A DNA stretch of 6,721 nt from Clostridia bacterium (lineage in GTDB: Bacteria > Bacillota_A > Clostridia > Oscillospirales > CAG-272). Under the pieces are notes generated by a model. It was not told where the DNA came from. It made no database searches and saw nothing but the letters and a program-made list of their open reading frames with translations. The position numbers were made by a program, and so were the translations under genes. The DNA lies in contig JAFVYX010000187.1 of assembly GCA_017500625.1 (NCBI GenBank), forward strand, positions 1 through 6,721. The letters are read 5' to 3'. Shown here piece by piece: positions 6,579 to 6,721 of the stretch (position 1 is its first letter; each line of letters opens with the position of its first letter).

Positions 6579-6721
6579 CCCGTTCTTGAAATCGTCCAAA
6601 AACCCTTGAATCCCTTGGGAAAGTGCGCTCTCAGAGACGATCCCCGCCGCGCGAAAAGCGGAGACGACCGCCATAAGAAAATTGCCTGCGGCGGCCTCCT
6701 TGTCCTCAGCGGTGGCAACCC
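6564..6721 (-). CDS. C-terminal end of a MazG-like protein (cut by window edge)
   Basis: Only the last 51 codons are present. The segment from EAAAGNFLMAVVSAF to GFLDDF aligns without gaps to the end of MazG nucleotide pyrophosphohydrolases (pattern E-I-G-D-L-L-F-A-V-V-N-x-x-R, then G-I-x-P-E-E-A-L, then K-F-x-x-R-F). MazG hydrolyses nucleoside triphosphates to monophosphates. mazG is the usual neighbour upstream of hup in Clostridia, which supports the call. The metal-binding ExxD of this helix reads AAGN here, so this half may be inactive; two-domain MazG proteins can keep activity in the other half. The fragment is short, and a different helical protein cannot be ruled out. Confidence 0.5.
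   Translation of the reverse strand, partial: VATAEDKEAAAGNFLMAVVSAFRAAGIVSESALSQGIQGFLDDFKNGKNTP

Noticed and set aside
1..6721. tRNA, rRNA, riboswitch, CRISPR array, insertion sequence or prophage signals
   Set aside because: I looked on both strands and found no cloverleaf, repeat-spacer array, transposase motif, terminal inverted repeats or known riboswitch core.

Overview
The window looks like chromosomal DNA from a spore-forming member of the Bacillota, most likely a GC-rich representative of the class Clostridia. The order mazG-like / hup / rqcP (yabO) / yabP / yabQ is the conserved Firmicutes arrangement. YabP and YabQ are sporulation proteins, and glycogen synthesis by separate GlgC and GlgD subunits is also a Firmicutes trait. 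I see no mobile element, RNA gene, CRISPR array or plus-strand gene. Every gene reads on the minus strand, so transcription runs from the right end to the left end.

Layout in order of transcription. (1) 6721-6564: the last 51 codons of a MazG-like protein, ending in a terminator hairpin. (2) 6563-6355: an AT-rich intergenic region with a strong housekeeping-type promoter (TTGCAA, 17-bp spacer, extended -10 TATAAT). (3) 6354-5825: hup (HU) and rqcP (S4-domain ribosome quality-control factor), 5 bp apart. (4) 5822-5764: two tandem intrinsic terminators. (5) 5764-5736: a promoter that fits the sporulation sigma-E consensus well, with its -35 touching the T-tract of the second terminator. (6) 5708-1: yabP, yabQ, glgB, glgC, glgD and glgA (glgA cut by the window edge). 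These are packed with gaps of at most 16 bp and two ATGA overlaps, and no internal terminator is visible.

How the genes work together. GlgC, with GlgD as its partner subunit, makes ADP-glucose. GlgA polymerises it into alpha-1,4-glucan and GlgB adds alpha-1,6 branches. The gene order glgB-C-D-A matches the Bacillus subtilis glgBCDAP operon. YabP and YabQ are mother-cell sporulation proteins linked to coat and cortex formation.

The notable feature is the junction. The place after yabQ, usually held by the cell-division gene divIC, is taken by glgB, whose ATG overlaps the yabQ stop codon. The whole glycogen pathway therefore appears hard-wired behind a sigma-E-type promoter and translationally coupled to a spore-morphogenesis gene. 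This would explain sporulation-linked storage polysaccharide (granulose) in this organism. GlgD is also unusual: a segment of about 30 residues around the sugar-phosphate site is missing compared with GlgC.
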